Assembly: GCF_021462225.1 (NCBI RefSeq)
Contig: NC_061795.1
Span: forward strand, 51,080,880-51,144,879
DNA: 64,000 bases
Direction: 5' to 3'
From: Girardinichthys multiradiatus
Taxonomy: Eukaryota > Chordata > Actinopteri > Cyprinodontiformes > Goodeidae
In this document: positions 32,352-44,812 of the stretch, piece by piece
Layout of the letters: every line of letters begins with the position of its first letter
Numbering within the stretch: position 1 is the first letter of the stretch
Position numbers and translations under genes: made by a program
The notes under the pieces: model-generated
Told to the model about the DNA's origin: nothing
The model's input: only the letters and a program-made list of their open reading frames with translations
The model's database searches: none

Positions 32352-34174
32352 TGTTGGGACCCACAGCCATGGTTAAAACAGGAAATCCGGTACGGACTTT
32401 TCTGGAACTTTTAAAATAAATTGCATTAACCTACTTCCGGCACAGCTTAGGAATTGGGGGTAACAGCAGACTTCCCATGATGCCACTGCCCGTATAAACC
32501 CACCACCTTTCCAATGGTCCTATCTCTACCACCCAACTCCGCTGAGAGGCTGGCTGGTGAGAGAGCGCGCTAATGTCTCCTTGCTGGCAAATAGACATAA
32601 ACTCTTCAAACTGGATCCAAGGGTGTCATACGATCATCGATCATATGCACAAGTTAAGTACTGATGAATTACTGTTGAAAGAATCCAGTATTCATTCATA
32701 AAAAGGGGTAAATTAAGGTAAAAGCATTGCTTTACTTTCTCCCTGAGGCCTGCAGAAGCAAACTGTGTCCCAGAGAAGTTCCCAGTAGAGACGCTGTCTC
32801 TACGAAGCCGAGTGAAACGGTTTTCCCTGCCTGAGAGAAGGACAACAAGTAGCTGCATCACCATGGTTACGGTAACGTACAGTTTGGCCGGCCGACAGAA
32901 CAGCCGCCACTCCCCACAGCTAAGGAGGTTAGCTGTAGCAAACCGTTTAAAGACTGGACATTTCTTCAAACTTCGCCGCCTTGGACAACGTTCCTCACCA
33001 CAGTTCATGAGGTTAAGTGTTTGGGCAGAATAATATAGAAGTAATTTAGATTGAAATGATCTAAACATTTTTCATTTTATGAAGTTTGGTTTTATTTGTG
33101 TTGAACTCAGTTATCTTGGTGCTAGCTGACTATCTGCAGCACACGTGTTCAGGTTGTGTTCTGTGTTTGTATGTTTTAAAGTTAAGACAAACTTTATTTA
33201 AAGGGTGATTTTAAACAGAAGATTGATCATAAAGCGCCACTTATGCATTTCAACCCTTTTATTAACGGTATTTTTAAAGGTATGTGTTTGATTCTGGTGC
33301 TAAGCTATCAGCTTCTTTGTTAGCTTCAACTGCTAACATCTAAGAACACGTGCTGCTGCTAAATAATATTTACCCAGAAAGGTTTAGTTTTCAATCCAGT
33401 AAATAATGTGTCCCTAACATCATTTTACTAAATTTGATAACTAAGTAAACACCATTAAACCCATTTCTCCAGAAAGATTTGGCTCTTTTCCAAAATACTC
33501 CCTTAATAATATTTCTTCAAATATTATTTCAATAAATGAAGGCAGTTAATGAGACACCGATGAGAATTAGTCATTCAGAAGGTTGGTTTTATTCAGCAGA
33601 TCATTCTTTAAAATATTATTTCATTAAAATAATATTTTATCTGATCTTACATTGTGAATGATTGTCTAAATGTTGCTGATTATTTCCTAAGTTAGTTCCA
33701 AGACTAACTTAACTTCATTTCCAGATTCTTCAAGATAATCCTTGGTTCTCAAACATAAACATTGCATGGTAATGTTGCATCACTCTTTTGGTCATAATTA
33801 TCAATCATCTTTAATCAACTTGTTTATATTGTACATAGTCCATTAGTCTTCATTATTCTTTCATTCTGCTTGGTAGTTTAGTTGGATTATTTTAGCAAAG
33901 TAAAGAGTTTGTTGATTGAAATATGTTTGACTTTGAGTTGACTTATTTTTGTTAATAAATTCTTGTATTTTAATAAATTGTGTGAATTTATTCCATATAT
34001 GTGCAGAGTTTATGCTGTTCAATAATGTCAGAGCTCGTCTCACACCTTTCTATTTTGTTCTAATACCATCGCCTTACTGGGCTGGTATTCACAGGACAAC
34101 CCTTAACAGACCCAAATATTATTTGATAAAATATTAAAATATTAAATAATATTCTCAGATTCATAATCCCAACA
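32352..34174 (+). mobile_element. Solo LTR of an endogenous retrovirus, 1823 bp, CTGT target duplication
   Basis: The element starts TGTTGGG and ends CCCAACA, a 7-bp perfect inverted terminus of the TG...CA type. It is flanked by CTGT on both sides (32348-32351 and 34175-34178). A 4-bp duplication fits retroviral integrases. No gag, pol or env sequence adjoins it, so it is a solo LTR left by recombination between two LTRs. Most of it (to about 34017) matches the LTR at 27487. The length is high for an LTR and recalls foamy-like or other long-LTR fish retroviruses, but family assignment is open. Confidence 0.8.
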
Positions 34175-34194
34175 CTGTTAACACCTGAATCTAA

Positions 34195-35248
34195 ACACCA
34201 GTGAGTCTGAGTGTGGGCATGCTGGTGTATACAAGGTTTCTCCATTTAAAAATATGCAATAGTGAGTGTGAGGAGCTACAGACCTTCCCCACTGGACCTG
34301 AGACAGACATCCAAAGGCCTCCTAGAGCACAGGAACCCCAGGAGAACCACCGCCGGGACTACCGTAACCCCTCGAGAGGCCCGACAGAGCCCAGGGGTCC
34401 AGGCCTCGGAAAGCACCCACCAGGAGTGAGCCAGCACACACCAAAGCACCCAACCCCGGACACCGAGAACCACAAGTACACCGGCGGGCAGAGACTCCAA
34501 CCACCGGCAGGTAGTGTGGCGGGGAGGAAATAGGCCCCACATTTGATGGGGGATCTAAATTGATCCAGGAGAGGGAGCAGTCCAAGACCCAACCTGACAC
34601 AAAAAACAGGCACACACAGTCATGATCACACATTCCCACCCTCATGTGTACACATAAAAACACTCACACCCACGCACCCAATGTAAAGACAAACAACAAT
34701 GGACATCGTACACTCACTTACGCTCCCCATACATACTCTATACTCCCAGGTCCTGGTAGCCCTATGTGGCTATTGGCACCTGGCACGTTGTGCGGGGCCC
34801 TGCCGATAGCACCTGACCCCAGTCCCCAACGACCTCCATCCTCATCTGGAGAGGTGGCCATGTGGAAAAGAAGGGTCTACCTGGTCCAAATGAGACTGCC
34901 AACCAGAGCCGCCACAGAATGAAACAGTCCCAACCACCCAATGAATTCTGATCTCAACCCCATGAGCCCCTCACGAACCCCAACATGAATTTCCCCACAG
35001 GGCCACGCCTAACCAGGACACAGATATCGAACACATGCCCCTGAACCCAAACACCATGAATCCCCTCCCCACAGCACAGGGGCACACCCCCACAGGTGAG
35101 CTCCATCCCCAAAAAGCCGACGAAGCCACACCCACACAGCACAAACTCCACACACAGCCCCGCTCCAAGCACCTCTACTGCATCCTGCCCCCCACCACAC
35201 AGCGCGCCACTACGGCAAGGCAAGGGCCCCGCGCAACGCCACCTCAGA
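34195..35248. repeat. GC- and C-rich dispersed repeat, unassigned
   Basis: The base composition differs sharply from the AT-rich neighbours, with many CCA/CAC runs on the plus strand and a (CA)-rich block near 34610-34690. The start ('ggtttctccattt' and 'ggagctacagacc') is similar to 45470-45530, so it is a dispersed repeat. Several overlapping open frames on both strands are a by-product of composition. It sits between the solo LTR and a second LTR tail. Confidence 0.5.
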
Positions 35249-35414
35249 GTTTAGCTGTTCAATAATGCCAGAGCTTGGCTCATCCTATTCAATTTTGTCC
35301 TAATACCACCGTCTTATTGGGCTGGTATTCACAGGACAACCCTTAACAGACCGAATTATCATTTACAAAAAATATTAAGTATTAATATTAAATAATATAT
35401 TCATAGTCACAACA
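35249..35414 (+). repeat. LTR 3'-tail fragment
   Basis: Direct repeat of 34009-34174, the last part of the solo LTR; shared landmark 'ctggtattcacaggacaacc'. It ends CACAACA instead of CCCAACA. This is either a remnant of an older LTR or the end of an LTR variant whose upstream part is the GC-rich sequence. Confidence 0.75.
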
Positions 35415-36137
35415 TAACTGAAATAAAAATGTATTTTGCTCTTATATTAAAAATGTATGTTGTTTCATAGATGTTCAGAGCCACTAGTAAAGATTTCTTT
35501 TTTTCTCCACGAGCTAATTCTCTAAACAAACCCTGTTTCAACTGTGTATTATGCAAGGATTTATTAATTTACAAGAGTTTTGATAAATGATTGTGGGCAG
35601 TCAATTTCTGTTTCATGTAATTTATGGGAGAAAATGATTCCAGTCTGTAAATAGTGAACCACTACAAAAAAGTTTCTCAACTCTGATTGAGAGGGCCACC
35701 CTTTCGATTCTTTAATTTTGCACAGAGAGAATGTTGGAGGGATGGAAAAGTCCAGATATACAGAATAATTCAGAAGAGGTTCTTATTTATTGTGAAAGTT
35801 ATAGCTGAAGTGTCTGATAAAACCCAAGTTTACAGGATAAGGATGAAAAACTAAAGTCTAACCTGTTGTGTCATAAAGAAAAAGGTGTTTGTCTGTAGAT
35901 GGTGAGTCTAACAAAGCATCCTGATCAGTGCTGGTTTTGATATGGGCTTCATGGCTTTCTGCCCAGGGCAGCATGGCTTAATACAACACAAGACTCTAAA
36001 TAGAGTTTTCTATTTTAACTTCCTGTGGGTTAATTGATTACAATCAATGTATGATTCTGTCAGGGGTGAGGCAGGTGCACGCCGAGGACACTGTGCATAT
36101 AGGGAGTGCCACTGCTCCTGATTTCCACATCGATTCC
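35415..36137. other. No gene seen
   Basis: AT-rich unassigned sequence between the LTR fragment and the Rex3 copy. No credible coding frame. Confidence 0.4.
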
Positions 36138-37540
36138 ATTCTATTATCCATCCATCCATCCATTTTCTTCCACCTATCAAGGGTTGTGGTCGCGGGGGCA
36201 GCAGCCTAAGCAGAGAGACCCAGACTTCCCTCTTCCTAGCCACTTGGGCCAGCTTGTCCAGGGGAATCCCAAGGCGTTCCCAGGCCAGCCGAGAAACACA
36301 GTCCCTCCAACGTGTCCTGGGTCTCCCTCTGGGCCTCCTCCCAGTGGGCCGCTTGTATCCGTGATCTCGTTCTTTCGGTCATGACCCAAAGCTCATGACC
36401 ATAGATGAGAGCAGGAACATAGATCGACTGGTAAATCGAGAGCTTCGCTTATGGACTCAACTCTCTCTTCACAACAACAGACCGGTACAGTGCCTGCATC
36501 ACGGCTGACGCAGCACCAATTTGTCTATTGATCTCCCGCTCCATTTTTCCCTCATTCGTGAACAAGACAACAAGATACTTGAACTCCTCCACTTGAGGAA
36601 AGACCTCCCCCCAGACCCAGAGAAGGCACTCTACCCTTTTCCGGCTCAAGACCATGGCCTCGTACTTGGAGGCACTGATTCTCATCCCGGCCGCTTCACA
36701 CTCGGCTGCGAACTGCTCCAGTGAGAGCTGTAGATCATGAGCTGATGAAGCCAATAGGACCACATCATCCGCAAAAAGCAGAGATGCAATCCTAAGGCCA
36801 GCAAAACGGATCCCCTCAACACCTTGGCTGCACCTAGAAATTCTGTCCATAAAAGTTATGAACAGAATCGGTGACGAAGGGCAACTGTGGCGGAGTCCAA
36901 CCCTTACCGGAAACGAGTCCGGCTTACTGCTAGCAATGCAAACCAAGCTTTGACACCGGTCATACAGGGACCTAACAGCCGTATCAAAGGGCCCGGTACC
37001 CCATACTCCTCGAGTACCCCCCACAGAATTCCACGAGCGACACGGTCGAACGCTTTCTCCAAGTCCACAAAGCACATGTAGACTGGTTGGGCGAACTCCC
37101 ATGCATCCTCCAGGACCCTGCTGAGGGTGTAGAGCTGGTCCAGTGTTCTACGGCCAGAACGAAAACCATGCTGCTCTTCCTGAATCTGAGCTTCGACCAT
37201 TCGATAGACCCTCCACTCCAGAACCCCTGAATAGACCTTACCAGGGAGCCTCAAGAGTGTGACTCCCCTATAGTTGGAACACTCTCTACGGTCCCCCTTT
37301 TTGAATAGGGGGACCACCACCCCGGTCTGCCAGTCCAGTGGAACTGCCCCTGATGTCCACGCGATGCTGCAGAGTCACGTTAACCAACACAACCCTACAA
37401 CATCCAGAGCCTTAAGGAACTCCGGGCGAATGTCATCCACCCCCGGGGCCTTACCACCAAGGAGCTTTTTAATCACCTCGATGACCTCAGCACCAGAGAT
37501 TGGAGAGCTCGCCCCAAGGTCCCCAGGCTATGCTTACTCA
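36138..37540 (-). mobile_element. Rex3 (RTE clade) LINE, 5'-truncated, minus strand
   Basis: The 3' end is marked by the (CCAT)n tail at about 36145-36165 (plus strand). Minus-strand coding blocks read SNYRGVTLLRLPGKVYSGV, VDLEKAFDRV and LLFADDVVLLASS, with frameshifts between them. An internal deletion of roughly 180 bp lies near 36355, compared with the copy at 48595. Motif B is degenerate (LRHSCPSSPILF where LRQGCPLSPVLF is usual). It is a dead copy. Confidence 0.85.
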
Positions 37541-40118
37541 GTGGAAGACGTCCTGGTGGGATTGAGGCTTATGCTTGAACATGGTTCTATTTATATAAAG
37601 TGATAACGAACAATCTATGTCATTCAAAGGCACTTTACAAGACAAGCTGATCCAAGTCATACCCAGAAATATATTATCAAGTCAGTCTAATGTCATCCTA
37701 ACACAGATTTGAATCAGTGTTATAGAAAAAAGCAGCAAGCTCAGTTAAAAATGGCAGCTAGTAAAACATTATTTGTCTAAGACCTCCTCCTGAGAAAGCA
37801 TGGGGCAACACTGGAAGGGAACCACTCACCTAGAGCAGAACCAGGTTCAGTATGAGCAGCAGGGACTTGATTAGTGGCTTGGTCTGGGAGAGAAACACGG
37901 CTAGTAGTTAGTAGTACTATAACAGTCAGTCACACACAAGAAATCAGAAACCACAGAGACTCTGATTTATGAGCTTTCTGAATGTACTCATCTTTTAAAC
38001 TACAGCTGAGTGCTGCATGTTTCATCTTGTATAACCAATCGCTGTGGTTCTATTTGGACCGTTTCTGCAAAGAAATCCTTTAGTTTATTTCTATTTTCCA
38101 CTGGAGTTACATCAGGATGTGGGTCCTTCCAGCTGGGCTAGAACAATGTTTCTCCTTGAGGCAAAAGTATTAAATAATGTTTTGTGTTGTAAAAGAAAAT
38201 ATTTGCATTTGTAAATGTGATCTAGCTTTATGTATCCCAGTTGGGAACATATTGTTGGGAGTGAAATGGATCTTTATTCTGAGTTGGCACCAACTCTGCT
38301 CACAGAAAGCAGCCCTACTGAGATCACTGCAGGCTGCCATGGGACCACCTCCTCAGAGCCTGGTGGTCTAACATGAGTAGATAAACTCTTCAAACTGTAG
38401 CTAATGAAGACTGCATCCCTCTGAGTGCAGGTGGCCATCTTGTTTACTGCTCCTCCTTTAATCCTTCCTGTCATTTTTTAATTAGACTCGAATGTCTTTC
38501 TGGCAAACCTGACAAGCTGCAGGAATTAATGCCCAATGAGTGGCATGGATCATACCTTCAGATTACATATCTCTCAGACATACTAAACTAACCAGTAGAA
38601 GTGTCACTGGTGTTAAACTGGCCAAATGAAAATAAGAAACCCCAGGTGCACCCCCTCTCATGAGCCAATAAATACATTTAAGCAGAACACAGTTGAGGTC
38701 GTATTTTTATTACTAAAACATTTAAACATAAATTAGTAAAACTCTTCCTAGGTGGAAAAACAGAGGTGGCCGTTCTCTCTGTTCAGTGAGTCGATTGAAC
38801 CTCATTTAAGTTTATTTTAGTAAAGTATGGCTCACCTTTTGTTCGTCTCTATTTAGGAACAGTGCCACCTACTGTTACTTAGAGGGAAGAAACCATCTGA
38901 AGGTCTTAAACAAATTAGCTACAATAAACTCGCTTCAGGAGCGTCCCAACTTGTCTTTATTACAAGAACCAAGTGCATTCAATTTAGCTCAACATGAGAT
39001 TAAAATGTTCCTTGACCAGGACTGATTTATGAACAGATACATATGATTACAGGAGGTCAATACATTAAAATAAAATGTCCCTTAAAACCATCAAGAGATA
39101 TCTTTAAAGTCAACATACAATTCTATCTGTTTATCTGAGTTGAGAGTGCACCGAAGCTGATGCTTCTCACTTTAAGATAGATTTCTCGTCGTCTGCCTGG
39201 TGGTTTATATTTGTATTATGATCCATCTCTCAGATTCCAGCTTAAAAGGAAACAGGAATATTTGGAGCTGAGAAATAAAACTGTCATCACAACGGCACCA
39301 GAGACATGGAATGATAACCGCAGCAGCTGCTTTGGAGAGCCGGGATCCGATCCTCTTTCAGCAGGTTTCTGTAGAACAGGAATCTTTAACCTCTTGTGCA
39401 GCTGCCTCAGTGCATCTGCTTTTAACAGCAAATTCACAAAAGCTCTATCCTGTAGTAACTGGAACCTGTCTCCATTTATCTACACAACATAAAGAGATAG
39501 TTGGGATTTTTGAACTGATGTAGGGTAAAATTATTAGTAAGTTATCTTGCTTGTAACCTCCATAAAGAACGCATTTTCTGCAAACATTCTCAGATTAGTT
39601 TGCAGAAAAAAAGTGAGGAAAACCTCAGAGGTGAAAGGTGAAGAGCTTGTCAGACACAGGCCCGTATTTCAGCTGATGGTAGGAAATAAACAGAAAATCC
39701 AGCTGTGGGATGCAAGACTGTATAACTGGATATTAAACATCAATACTTTCACAAAAAGCAGCTGTAAAATTGTTTTTAGTCAATATGCTAAATTAAGCTG
39801 GCTGAGGCTGCCTACTGCATCAGTCCACCAGATCATCTGGGATCATTTCAAACTACAAGACCTGGACAGCAAGATGCCATCTTCAATGCTCATTGCACAA
39901 ATCCAGAATGAAGCTGTGCAGCCAAAGCTTGATTTGCTTCCACGATGGAAGAACGTTGCTGAATAGATGACGCTACATTTGGAGCCTTGAACTCGGCATC
40001 AATGCACAACACAATGTCCAGAACAGACATGACGGCAAAGTCTGCAGCTCGAATTGGATTGTTTTACATGATGGTGAGAAATGTTGTCTGGAAGGCCTGT
40101 ATCTTGGAGACCTAACAA
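37541..40118. other. No gene seen; weak LINE 3'-end traces
   Basis: At 37580-37640 a block with 'caaaggcactttacaagaca' resembles LINE 3' ends. Frames such as 39547-39966 have no recognisable domain. This is the intergenic region downstream of ferry3. Confidence 0.4.
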
Positions 40119-40380
40119 TTCAGTTTTATTTCTATAGCACCAATTTACAACTCATGTCGTCTCAATGTTCTTCACAACAGTCAGGTTCATTCATTCTAAT
40201 TAATCGTAACCATCGAACAGTTCAGTCAGATTCAGTTATTTATTCAAATTGGATAAAAAGTTTTTCTATCTAAGGAAACCCAGCAGATTACATCCAGTCA
40301 GTGACTTGCAGCATTCACTCCTCCTGGATGAGCATGTAGAGACAGTGGAGAGTCACTGGTGTTGACTTTGTTTACTCAGT
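40119..40380 (-). repeat. LINE 3'-tail repeat, minus orientation
   Basis: Closely matches 7444-7690, including 'catgtcgtctcaa', 'tattcaaattggataaa' and 'ctcctggatgagcatgtaga'. Tail-only, 5'-truncated. Confidence 0.75.
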
Positions 40381-40667
40381 CCATTTTATATTTGTGATGG
40401 TTTATTTACTGGTACATGGTCTGTCACACCTCTCATACTGAGACCATCTGCAGTTAGCTTACCCACAACATGACGTTTGGCCCTGAAAGGTCATTTCAAG
40501 CTGATGGAAAGGAATGTAGAATATTGATGTCCAATCAGACTGCAGCTGCAGTCAAACATGTGGCTCAGACACAGAGAAACAAAATGTGGCTCAAGCCAGT
40601 TATTCTGGCTGTGCTTTTTATGGGTTGACGTGGCCTGAGCTCATTTCCGTCCCTTGTGTGGATCATC

Positions 40668-40673
40668 TTTATT
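40668..40673 (-). promoter_or_regulatory. Candidate polyadenylation signal of ferry3
   Basis: AATAAA on the minus strand, about 510 nt after the ferry3 stop codon. It is a candidate in the right place; AT-rich sequence makes chance matches common, so other signals may be used. Confidence 0.3.
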
Positions 40674-41179
40674 GAGAAAGTGGTCAAACATCCTATCAAT
40701 ATAGTCCTGTTAGAAAAACAATCTATTCTCTGATACCTCCATATATGGAGGTGCTTCCAGTTTTTGTAGTTATTACTCAGAAGCATTTTTGTGAGAGAAA
40801 AGTACATTTAAAATGACCAACTATGGATATATTTGTGTTTTATACTTTCAACATTTTTAGGTTTTCTGGCCCAATATATTATGATATATAAAGAACTTTC
40901 ATATGAAAGTGAAAACATTTAAGATCCACTAATTTAACTGTGTATCCCATGGCTTTCAATAAGTTCAGTTTGAGCTGTTTTAACATGCTGACACTAGTCA
41001 TCAGGGAGGCCTGTCTGAATAGCTGTTAGCCTTCAACTACTTTGAGGATTTCTCTCGTTTTCTACAATCTCAACAATAAGATGTCTCTGTGCTGCAGGCA
41101 TGGAAACTATTACTGATAACGTCATAGAAGAACTATGGATCTATTCCTTTAAGGATGCAAAGCACAGCCCATCTCCACA

Positions 41180-42209
<1,030 letters not shown>

Positions 42210-42277
42210 CTTTGGCACCAGAAACTGAACCGTGCGCGAGATACCTCCATCCCATGAGGCCATCTCCATCATAAAAC
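42210..42277 (-). CDS. ferry3: ferry3 exon (68 bp)
   Basis: Encodes the end of a split Gly codon, then [20 protein letters not shown] and PK, part of the conserved C-terminal DUF2362 region. The acceptor is 'tcacag' and the donor gtgaga. It enters in phase 1 and leaves in phase 0, matching both neighbours. Confidence 0.9.
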
Positions 42278-43217
42278 CTGTGAATAAATCACAATAAAAG
42301 AGGATTACATTTACGTTAAAATTATTCACAATTTTAATCCAACATCTGAAAAATGTAGGGTCTGTTGCCCAATAGCTAATTAAAACAACAGAGTTTGTAC
42401 AGCCTTCTATTTGACAAAGTCTTCACAAATGGAGAGTTGCACCCTAAACTGTGCCATCTATTCAGAGGAGAAATGCATAAATAGAAAGCTCAGTTTCACA
42501 AGCCACATCCAGACACAATTACAATTAGATCAGCAGATTCAAGAAATTACTTAAGTAGAACCTATCTGAGAGCACGAAGTAGGCTAAAAGACCTTAATCA
42601 GGCCGTTCATGCTGGAAAACCCTCCAGTGTGTCTGAATTAAATCAATTCTGCAAAGCAGAGTGGGTCAACATTCTTCCACAGTGATGTTACAGACTCATT
42701 AGCAGTTATCAGAAACATCTGATGGCAGCTGGAACAAACTGATTACATTTAGATATGAGGGAAAAAGGAGAACTGATGAAATCTGTAAATACTTTTTCAT
42801 TGAGCTGCTTAACATCAGTAAATGTTGTGTTTTCAATCTGTTGGTGAATCAGTGAAAGGAATGAATCATCCTGCATTAGTCTGTGCTCCACATCTACCGG
42901 GTCCTGAACCCGTTCATCCCGGTACAGTGAGATATTTCTGTGCAGTTTTTCTACTCTTATGGATCTGTTAGGAAGTCACTCACTCTGGTACTTGTGATAC
43001 AGCCCAAACCTAAACACCAGTTGCTTCATTATTAGTGCTGCTAGATATGTGAACGAGATGCTGAGACCGAGCAGATAGGGGGGAGGGGAACCTTGGCTCC
43101 TTCCAGTTGCTAACAGCCAAGAAACGTCGAGGCAGGGGGTCAAATGTCATGTTTGATTAGTGTGTCTGGTACTGATAAAACCTGTAAAATACCAACCATG
43201 CCTCAACATGACTTTAC
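42278..43217 (-). other. ferry3 intron
   Basis: No repeats or other genes recognised in this 940-bp intron. Confidence 0.75.
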
Positions 43218-43275
43218 CTTTGACACATTTGAACACCAGCTCTGCTCTCTTAAGACACCAGGGTATGGTCATCTC
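43218..43275 (-). CDS. ferry3: ferry3 exon (58 bp)
   Basis: Encodes [19 protein letters not shown] plus one base of the next Gly codon. The acceptor is 'cctgcag' read on the minus strand (ctgcag|GAG) and the donor gtaaag. It follows the exon ending HDMSE, giving the MSEEMTIPWC junction typical of the family. The intron before it is 12.8 kb and repeat-filled. Confidence 0.9.
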
Positions 43276-43897
43276 CTGCAGAGAGAAGAAAGAGGAATGA
43301 AAGCACTAATTCTGCTTTCCACTTTAATTAATCTGCACTATTAGTCTGCTGTTTACATGAATCTTTCATTTATTTTCACACAACAATAATCCAGAGCAGA
43401 GGAAATGCACATCCACACAACAAAGCTCACATATACAGAAAATATGAGGACCACAAGATGTTACAGAACAGCACATACTACACGGTCCAAACATACAGGG
43501 TGTAACAGTTATCATAAGCCTGAAGCTGCAGGAAACTAATATGTTTTCAGAGGACGGTTCCCTGTGTTAGGAACACATCAGTCACCATCGAGGAGAACAC
43601 CAAGCCCGTCTGTCTAGTTGTCTGTTTATGGAAAAACTGGAGACTCAAATACCATCAGACCTACCAGAGCCCTGGATCACGTCACGTTTGTTATCATGCT
43701 TTAATATTACATATTTTAGATGATTCATTAACAAGACTGATGTTAACTTATGAATGTGGCTTTCTAAATGACTCTGAAGCTAAGTAACTGTTGAGTCTTA
43801 AATAAATGTTTACTGTTCTGGGATTAAAAGTTCTGCTGGTGGCTTTTGCCCTCACTGTTATTAAACTGTACAATGCAACATAAAATGTATTGAAGCC
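43276..43897 (-). other. ferry3 large intron, 3' portion
   Basis: First part of the 12,836-bp intron (43276-56111). No repeat family recognised before the Rex3 fragment at 43898. Confidence 0.6.
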
Positions 43898-44095
43898 AGA
43901 TGGTGGCCCGGCCTGGGGTTGGGACTCTTTGGCAAGCGCCTGGTGGCCGGGTCACTCTGCGCAGGACCCGGCCGGGCCAGGCTCAAATGAGATACGGGAG
44001 GCCATCCCCCAGTGGGCCCACCACCTGCAGGGGGAACCATAAGGGAATGGTGCTAAGAGGATTGGGGGGCGATCGAAGGCGGAGACCTCAATGAC
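43898..44095 (+). mobile_element. Rex3 5'-end fragment
   Basis: Matches the 5' region of the longer Rex3 copy at about 48745-48930: 'cctggtggccgggt', 'aggacccggccgggcca', and 'gaggattggggggcgat' have close counterparts there. It contains no coding sequence of the element. A 3'-truncated LINE end is unusual, since LINE copies normally lose the 5' end, so a deletion or rearrangement followed insertion. Confidence 0.75.
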
Positions 44096-44164
44096 AACAA
44101 CTCTGGCCAGATAAAGGCTGGTAAAAAACTAAATGTAAAATAAGGATTTTAACTTTTCTTGCTA

Positions 44165-44812
44165 ATAGATCCAGAGCAACTTAGGGAATAACGGAAGAGG
44201 CTGCTCATCATCACCATCTGGTACGCCGCTGCTACAGCCAAGGATAAGGACAGGCTGCAGCGTGTCATTCGGTCTGCTGAGAAGGTGATTGGCTGCAGTC
44301 TACTGTCGCTCCAGGAACTGTACACCTCCAGGACCCTGAAGCGGGCAGGGAAGATTCTGGCTGATCCCTCCCACCCTGGTCACAGACTCTTTGAGACTCT
44401 CCCCTCTGGCAGGAGGCTGCGGTCCATCCGGACCAAAACCTCACGCCACAAGAACAGTTTTTTCCCCATCTGCCACCAGCCTGGTTAACAAAGCCCAGAA
44501 ACCACCCTGACACTCTCCCTTTCACCTGTAACCTGTAACTCTATGTGTTACATTAACGCTCAGCTTGGACTCCTGCTTTACTTGCACAATGATCACCTGC
44601 ACTGTTGTATTGCTCTTGCATCTTATACTGCTCTATATTTACTCTCACTCACTTAAAACTGTGCACATATATTTATATTATATTGTAGATATGTTTATAC
44701 TGTTTCATTTGTATTGTATTGCACCGACTACGCCAAAACAAATTCATTGTATGTCCAAAAACGTACTTGGCAATAAAGCTTTTCTGATTCTGATTCTGAT
44801 TATTTATCAGTT
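44165..44812 (+). mobile_element. 5'-truncated LINE: reverse-transcriptase C-terminus and 3' untranslated region
   Basis: Frames encode LQRVIRSAEKVIGCSL, LYTSRTLKRAGKILADPSHP, GHRLFETLPSGRRLRSIRTK and NSFFPICHQ, a C-terminal domain common in fish non-LTR elements. A 3' untranslated region with ATTCATTGTATG and AATAAAGC follows and ends in (CTGATT)n at about 44788-44805. I take it as a jockey/CR1/Rex1-like lineage distinct from the LINE at 7.8-13.3 kb. Confidence 0.75.

Noticed and set aside
34201..35265. Several overlapping frames on both strands
   Set aside because: They arise from the stop-poor GC-rich repeat; no domain was seen in any.
39547..39966. 139-codon plus-strand frame near ferry3
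   Set aside because: No recognisable domain or splice support and on the opposite strand from the gene; probably chance.
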